In this document: piece after piece, positions 59,561-64,000 of the stretch
Layout of the letters: every line of letters begins with the position of its first letter
How positions within the stretch are numbered: the first letter of the stretch is position 1
Source: Izemoplasma sp964435595
GTDB taxonomy: Bacteria; Bacillota_I; Bacilli_A; Izemoplasmatales; Izemoplasmataceae
Length of the DNA stretch: 64,000 bases
Direction: 5' to 3'
Assembly (NCBI GenBank): GCA_964435595.1
Contig: CAYSZV010000008.1
Coordinates: 1 to 64,000, forward strand
Notes under the pieces: model-generated
Databases searched by the model: none
Seen by the model: the letters and a program-made list of their open reading frames with translations, nothing else
What the model was told of the DNA's origin: nothing
Position numbers and translations under genes: made by a program

Positions 59561-61386
59561 TATTTGTATTTTCGATATATTATTGCTCCAATTATGACAC
59601 TTATTCCAAGAGTTGTATATAGAATCGGCATTTTTAACTCAGAAATGGATAATCTTTCTTTTTCCGTAACTGATATTTTGAATTCTTTAATCATTTCTTC
59701 ACCTAGTTCATCGATTAATTTTACTTTGTAAATGTAATCACCAACTTTGTCTTCATTTCCACTATATTCATCTAATAATGTCAATACTGAATACTCTTGC
59801 TCATTGATTTCATTCGCCATCCTTAACAGTTTCAGCATATCTGATTCTCCAAATGTGCTGTTTGAATCAACAACTACAATATGTTGGTCTATGTAAATCA
59901 CAGGACTGACATCATCTACTACAATTATTTCTAATTCGATTGTCGTTTGATTTCCAGATTGATCCATTAATTGGAATTCAATGTAATACGTTCCTGGTAT
60001 ATTTTTATTTGGAGTATATTGATCTGAATTAATCGATAAATCTTCTACAGTGATATCATCATAATTATCACTTACTGAAAACATCTCTTTGAAGGTATTT
60101 ATTGTAATGACTTCAGCATATGATGTTGTAACTTCACTCGGTCCAATTATACTCGGTGCATCATAATCGATCACATTAATTGTTAAAGTTATCGCAGTCT
60201 TATTATTATAGTCATCTACTAACTCTACATCAACAAAATGTGTCCCAACAATTGATTGATTTGGTGTGTATTGATCATTCACAATAACAACATCAACACT
60301 TGAATCATAATTATCAGATAGATCAAGAGATGTAATAAGGTCTGTCATTTCAAGTGGATTGGATACATCAATATCAAATATCGAAGTACTCTGTAATATT
60401 GGACTAGTGCTATCTTCTACACGTATTAATATTTCCTTCGATACTGTATTATTTGAAGAATCTACTACTTCCAATGAAACAGTATATTCTCCCACTATTT
60501 GCTCATTGCCTGAATATAAATCAGTTACAATATTCAGTGTTGGACTGAGATCATATTCATCTGAATATTCAATATAACTACTGATGATAGTATCTATCAA
60601 TAATCCATCATCTACATTCAAATAAATTTCATCTGGAGAAACAATTACGGGAAGAACTTCATCTTTAACAAAGACATATAAATCGAAGGTTGTTTGGTTT
60701 CCAGATGTATCACTCACAGCCAACTCGACTAGGTAATCTCCAACGTTCGATTCATTTCCCGTATACTGATCACTGACAATTTCTATTTGATTTGTAACAT
60801 CACCATCTATTTCATCATATGCAATAATATGTGATGAAATGATTTCAGATAACAATATATTGGAATCATAACTTGTTATAAACGCTCCACTTCCTTGAAA
60901 TCCCGGACCTTCAATATCGATAAAAGGAGAAATATACTCCTCATACTCTGTCATTGAATCACCCTCTTCTAATTGAAATAAATCCAAGCCAAAATAAGAA
61001 TAATAAAGGCCCATCAACTCACTTTGCAATTCAATACTAATATTCGTTTCATTCGAAGTTGTTGTGAATGTACAAACAATCATGTTCGATTCTTCAACAC
61101 AAATCTGATTGGGAGCTAATTCATAGACATATGTGATGTCTCCCTCAATCAATATCGTAATATCTCGACCAAGCATATCACGATTTGGAAAACTCAAAGT
61201 GTATATTTGATCTGCTTTCACTTTGATTGGCTCAACTGTATAAAAATCGGTAATCTCAACAACAATATTATCTGGGTTAATATAATTTTTACCTCCAGGA
61301 TAGTATGATGCGAATGTTTCAGCTGAAACAGTAGTTAAATGAATCGACATAAAAAACACAATCAAACATAATAAACTTTTCTTCAT
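59560..61386 (-). CDS. Secreted, membrane-anchored repeat protein (Ig-like, DUF5011-type)
   Basis: A signal peptide (residues 1-22, cleavage after VSA) starts a 608-residue surface protein. Five repeats of about 80 residues follow an N-terminal domain; each has a core such as SDQYTGNESNVGDYLVELAV, TDLYSGNEQIVGEYTVSLEV, NDQYTPNQSIVGTHFVDVEL, SDQYTPNKNIPGTYYIEFQL or LDEYSGNEDKVGDYIYKVKL. This is the pattern of DUF5011/bacterial Ig-like domains. A C-terminal helix and YRKYK tail hold it in the membrane; there is no LPxTG. It is very acidic. Adhesion or polymer binding is the usual guess for such proteins. Confidence 0.82.
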   Translation of the reverse strand: MKKSLLCLIVFFMSIHLTTVSAETFASYYPGGKNYINPDNIVVEITDFYTVEPIKVKADQIYTLSFPNRDMLGRDITILIEGDITYVYELAPNQICVEESNMIVCTFTTTSNETNISIELQSELMGLYYSYFGLDLFQLEEGDSMTEYEEYISPFIDIEGPGFQGSGAFITSYDSNILLSEIISSHIIAYDEIDGDVTNQIEIVSDQYTGNESNVGDYLVELAVSDTSGNQTTFDLYVFVKDEVLPVIVSPDEIYLNVDDGLLIDTIISSYIEYSDEYDLSPTLNIVTDLYSGNEQIVGEYTVSLEVVDSSNNTVSKEILIRVEDSTSPILQSTSIFDIDVSNPLEMTDLITSLDLSDNYDSSVDVVIVNDQYTPNQSIVGTHFVDVELVDDYNNKTAITLTINVIDYDAPSIIGPSEVTTSYAEVITINTFKEMFSVSDNYDDITVEDLSINSDQYTPNKNIPGTYYIEFQLMDQSGNQTTIELEIIVVDDVSPVIYIDQHIVVVDSNSTFGESDMLKLLRMANEINEQEYSVLTLLDEYSGNEDKVGDYIYKVKLIDELGEEMIKEFKISVTEKERLSISELKMPILYTTLGISVIIGAIIYRKYK

Positions 61387-61441
61387 TTCATCACCTCACA
61401 ATAATAATACAAATGACCCTCTAGTTTTTCTCAAAGAAAAA

Positions 61442-61459
61442 AAGACTATTTCTAGTCTT
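61442..61459 (-). terminator. Terminator of the helical unknown gene
   Basis: Stem AAGACTA/TAGTCTT with a TTTC-type loop, followed by a T run on the minus strand. Confidence 0.75.
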
Positions 61460-62354
61460 ATAATTCTCGATGTAATCGCAATGCTCTTATCATATTAAAA
61501 TACAAATATCCTAGCCAATCATCTTTTACTTTTTCAAATACATCCTCATCACGATACCATTGCCAAGGTATTTCAATAGACAAAGATCCAATCTTATTAA
61601 AGATACCCATAAGATTCGCTTTTAAATTCACTCCTTGATTCACACATAATTCTGGAGAAATAATATATATTTTATACGGCTCAAGCACATATTCATTCCA
61701 CTTATCTAAATCTTTTTCTAATTCTCGATCAATAACTGTAACGAGTCTGTCTTTGATTAAATTGCGAACATCTTTATCTACTCGCTTATAAAAACGACTC
61801 ATACTCAAAATATGGTGCATTCCAGCACTCATAAAACGCTCTGAGTTGACATAATCAATCACAGAATTAATTAATTTGTTAATATTCAATTTTTTCAGAT
61901 GTTTTCTATTTTGATATAAGAATCCAATTACTTCAGGATCCGGATTCCCAAATGGAAAGTTAGAAAGGATATCTTTATAACTCCACCAAATCGCATGAGG
62001 ATAATCCTCTACATGTTCTGTTACCATAATAAATCGATTCAAGCTTTCATCATAAGCAGCTTCCAAATATGCCACCAATTCTTTTACAAGTTCTTCCTTG
62101 ATTGCAGGGTCCTTAACATGTTCCAAAACATCAATACCATGATTTGTTGCCGCAACAGAACTATTTGGCATTCTTATATCAGGTTCCAATCCATGTCCAA
62201 AGCCAAAATCATCATTTTGATATTTTTTTAATTCTTCCACTATTTCTTCTTGTTTGTCTTCAAATAAGTTTTGAATTAATAAGACATCAATTTGTTTCCC
62301 TTTTTCTTTTATTAGTGGAATCACCTTTTCATATACAAAATCTTTATTAATCAT
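61458..62354 (-). CDS. Unknown protein, possible alpha/alpha-toroid fold
   Basis: ATG 62354 follows GAGGTGGTAGT and is preferred to an upstream start in the ribosome site itself. The 298-residue protein is largely helical. The segment QNDDFGFGHGLEPDIRMPNSSVAATNHGIDVLE recalls one repeat of the prenyltransferase/terpene-cyclase alpha-barrel (a GxG..P...S...T pattern), but I cannot name a family. WWSYKDILSNFPFGNPDPEVIGFLYQNRKHL and PWQWYRDEDVFEKVKDDWLGYLYFNMIRAL are further conserved-looking aromatic blocks. It has no signal peptide or metal motif. It is followed by its own terminator. Confidence 0.5.
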   Translation of the reverse strand: MINKDFVYEKVIPLIKEKGKQIDVLLIQNLFEDKQEEIVEELKKYQNDDFGFGHGLEPDIRMPNSSVAATNHGIDVLEHVKDPAIKEELVKELVAYLEAAYDESLNRFIMVTEHVEDYPHAIWWSYKDILSNFPFGNPDPEVIGFLYQNRKHLKKLNINKLINSVIDYVNSERFMSAGMHHILSMSRFYKRVDKDVRNLIKDRLVTVIDRELEKDLDKWNEYVLEPYKIYIISPELCVNQGVNLKANLMGIFNKIGSLSIEIPWQWYRDEDVFEKVKDDWLGYLYFNMIRALRLHREL

Positions 62355-62390
62355 ACTACCACCTCTACCTCTATTATAATACAAATAAAA

Positions 62391-62411
62391 AGAGTATCAA
62401 ACTGATACTCT
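62391..62411 (-). terminator. Terminator of the hydrolase gene pair
   Basis: Stem AGAGTATCA/TGATACTCT followed by T5 on the minus strand. Confidence 0.8.
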
Positions 62412-63297
62412 AATTTTTTAGAAACTTTCTGATTTCTTCTTCCAAACGTTCTGGTTGATCAACATATGGACTATGTCCAGAATCTTCAAAAATAACCTTG
62501 TTACAATTTGCAATTGCTTCACACGTTTCATCAACCATATACTCAAGTACTACAAGATCATTTTTACCCCAAATAGCTAATACAGGGCATGTCACGTTTC
62601 GTATCGTTCCATCTCCCAATGTTACCCCATTTGAAAGAGGTGACATATTAAATGAAGTCAAGCTCCATAAAACATCTACAATGTTTCGTTGTTTCATCGT
62701 TTCACTGATATAAAGTTCATTGTCTTCTTTTGATGGTTTTTTTACACTATAAATTGCTTGGTCCCAAATTGAATCAATAACTGCCCTATTTTGTGTGTCA
62801 AAAAACATTTTTAATGGAGCAACTTGGATTGGATCCAAAGCCAACTCTTCTTTTGTCATATAATACTGTCCAACAATTGGTGCCCCTGTTGGATCTTTTT
62901 TGAAAATTGGATATCCACGATGTGAACAAGATTCAATTAAAATCATTTTAGTCACATCTTTTGGTCTCGTCGCTGCTATTTTCATCGCAACACCTCCACC
63001 TGTAGACCATCCTAAAACGGCATATGATTTGATATCTAATTCATCTAATAATGAAATTACATCATTCGAAAAATCATCAATCGAAGTAATCGGAGTATTA
63101 TAACTAGAATCACCGAATCCTCTTAAATCTGGAACAATTAAATGATATGAATCCTGTAATCTTTCAATTAATGGCATATGATGAATTCCACTTGATTGAT
63201 TCCCATGGAGTAAAACAAGCACCTCTTTTTCTTTGTTTCCAACATCTAAATAATAAATTTTTTCTTCATTTTCTAATATCAAATACGTTTTTTCCAT
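62410..63297 (-). CDS. Alpha/beta hydrolase
   Basis: The 295-residue enzyme has the oxyanion-hole segment LVLLHGNQSSG, nucleophile elbow GWSTGGGVAMK, acid WGKNDLVV and catalytic His in EDSGHSPYVDQPERL. A cap region lies between. Such enzymes cleave esters or lactones; the substrate is not predictable. The start at 63297 follows AGGAGGAACC, 8 bases after the hydrolase gene upstream, so the two related hydrolases form an operon. Confidence 0.9.
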   Translation of the reverse strand: MEKTYLILENEEKIYYLDVGNKEKEVLVLLHGNQSSGIHHMPLIERLQDSYHLIVPDLRGFGDSSYNTPITSIDDFSNDVISLLDELDIKSYAVLGWSTGGGVAMKIAATRPKDVTKMILIESCSHRGYPIFKKDPTGAPIVGQYYMTKEELALDPIQVAPLKMFFDTQNRAVIDSIWDQAIYSVKKPSKEDNELYISETMKQRNIVDVLWSLTSFNMSPLSNGVTLGDGTIRNVTCPVLAIWGKNDLVVLEYMVDETCEAIANCNKVIFEDSGHSPYVDQPERLEEEIRKFLKN

Positions 63298-63305
63298 GGT
63301 TCCTC

Positions 63306-64000
63306 CTATATAGATATTTTTTTTGTTTGCAAGACATGACCTAGTACCAATGAAGCAAATAATTCTGGCACTTCATACATACTTGCATGACCACATTCTT
63401 CGATTAAAACCATTTTTGAGTTTGGTAATTTCCTATCGATAAATTGTTGTTCATATACTGGTGTTAAATAATCTTCTTTTGACGAGATGATTAGAGTATC
63501 AACTGTAATGTTATCTAATGAGTCGACAACATCATGTGTTTCAGCACTAACAGTTAAACGTTCCATTGCATCTAGAAATGTAGGATTTGAAAAAACTGGA
63601 ATAAGAATTTTCTTTCTATTTTCCATCCACTGTAACTGCTTGGTGTAAAACTGAGGACTATAGATATATGGAATTGTTATATTATAATACGCTTCTCCAT
63701 CTCTTGTACAACCAACTTGACACCATCCATCTCCAATTGCTTTCAGCCATGGACTTGTTTTTGCTACAACATTAGCAACGACTAGTGTTTTAATATATTT
63801 TTGATATTTTGCAGCAAACTGTAAAGCAACACTCGCTCCATAAGAAATTCCAACAATATGAACTTGATTTAACTTAAGGTGTTCGAGTAGTTCTTTCAGG
63901 ATTTCAACTTGAATTTCTTGCGTATACTGAAAATCAACAATACTTGATTTTCCTTGATCAAGCATATCATATCGAATTAATACTGTGTTTTCTGTAAAAC
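63306..64000 (-). CDS. Alpha/beta hydrolase, N terminus outside the window
   Basis: The frame stays open to the window edge (RYDMLDQGKSS just before an internal ATG at 63965 is typical hydrolase sequence), so the annotated Met is not the start. The nucleophile elbow is GISYGASVAL, the acid lies in SSKEDYLTPVYEQQF and the His in EECGHASMYEVPELF. It is paired with the next hydrolase, 8 bases away, to which it is related by family only. Confidence 0.88.
   Translation of the reverse strand, partial: FTENTVLIRYDMLDQGKSSIVDFQYTQEIQVEILKELLEHLKLNQVHIVGISYGASVALQFAAKYQKYIKTLVVANVVAKTSPWLKAIGDGWCQVGCTRDGEAYYNITIPYIYSPQFYTKQLQWMENRKKILIPVFSNPTFLDAMERLTVSAETHDVVDSLDNITVDTLIISSKEDYLTPVYEQQFIDRKLPNSKMVLIEECGHASMYEVPELFASLVLGHVLQTKKISI

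Noticed and set aside
1..64000. CRISPR arrays, insertion sequences, prophage or integrase genes
   Set aside because: No regularly spaced repeats, transposase or phage genes were seen on either strand.

Overview
The window is low in G+C (roughly one third by eye) and uses TGA as a stop codon, for example at the end of the sigma factor at 22713-23237. Ribosome binding sites are strong Gram-positive GGAGG/AGGTGA types, and most genes end in stem-loop plus T-run terminators. There is no outer-membrane machinery. The gene set (lactate dehydrogenase, acetate kinase, glycine cleavage, multisubunit ferredoxin-type oxidoreductase, many ABC exporters) fits a fermentative, anaerobic relative of the Mollicutes/Bacilli, such as the Izemoplasma-like lineages. 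That placement is inference. The piece looks like a metagenome or draft scaffold: the first ~470 bases are a G+C-rich ABC-transporter fragment of different composition, abruptly joined to a truncated gspF, and there is a 10-N gap at 21363-21372.

Layout. (1) 0.4-7.2 kb: a type IV pilus/type II secretion-like locus, with gspF, gspE (MshEN domain) and an anchored unknown protein on the minus strand, divergent from three pilin-like genes. (2) 7.3-14.7 kb: a complete glycine cleavage operon led by a fused lipoate ligase-lipoyl synthase gene. (3) 14.8-16.1 kb: a two-helix membrane protein carrying two HU-type DNA-binding domains. (4) 16.2-21.6 kb: DUF2817 peptidase-like protein, B3/4 protein, acetate kinase, PAS-GGDEF protein, a MerR/TipA-type regulator, tRNA-Leu and a gapped TrpR/YerC-like gene. 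(5) 21.7-24.0 kb: an ECF sigma factor with two RsgI-like proteins, one a lipoprotein. (6) 24.1-35.8 kb: a 14-gene operon in the Mbx order (Mrp E, F, G, DUF4040, B, C, D, D', then NuoH, B, C, D) ending in a fused ferredoxin/GltD-NfnB-like flavoprotein; the first gene is methyltransferase-like. (7) 35.9-59.5 kb: three heterodimeric ABC exporter pairs, each with one degenerate ATP site. One follows an ABC-F gene behind a leader-peptide attenuator, one is under TetR and one under MarR. Between them lie an E2-like acyltransferase, a membrane alpha/beta hydrolase, lactate dehydrogenase, two redox genes, a BaiN-type flavoprotein, a Cache-like GGDEF protein and an RDD protein. (8) 59.6-64 kb: a repeat-rich surface protein, an unknown helical protein and two alpha/beta hydrolases, the last running off the end.

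How it fits together. Pyruvate would leave as lactate or acetate. Reduced ferredoxin could pass electrons through the Mbx-like complex to NAD(P), with Na+/H+ movement by the Mrp part. The glycine operon carries its own lipoylation enzyme. Two GGDEF proteins and an MshEN-type pilus ATPase point to cyclic-di-GMP control of the pilus-like apparatus. The exporter region looks like a drug or toxin defence zone with three independent sensing modes. The best candidates for new biology are the membrane-tethered double-HU protein, the LplA-LipA fusion, the Mbx operon with its fused flavoprotein, the ABC-F/exporter attenuator operon, and the RsgI-like lipoprotein next to the sigma/anti-sigma pair.
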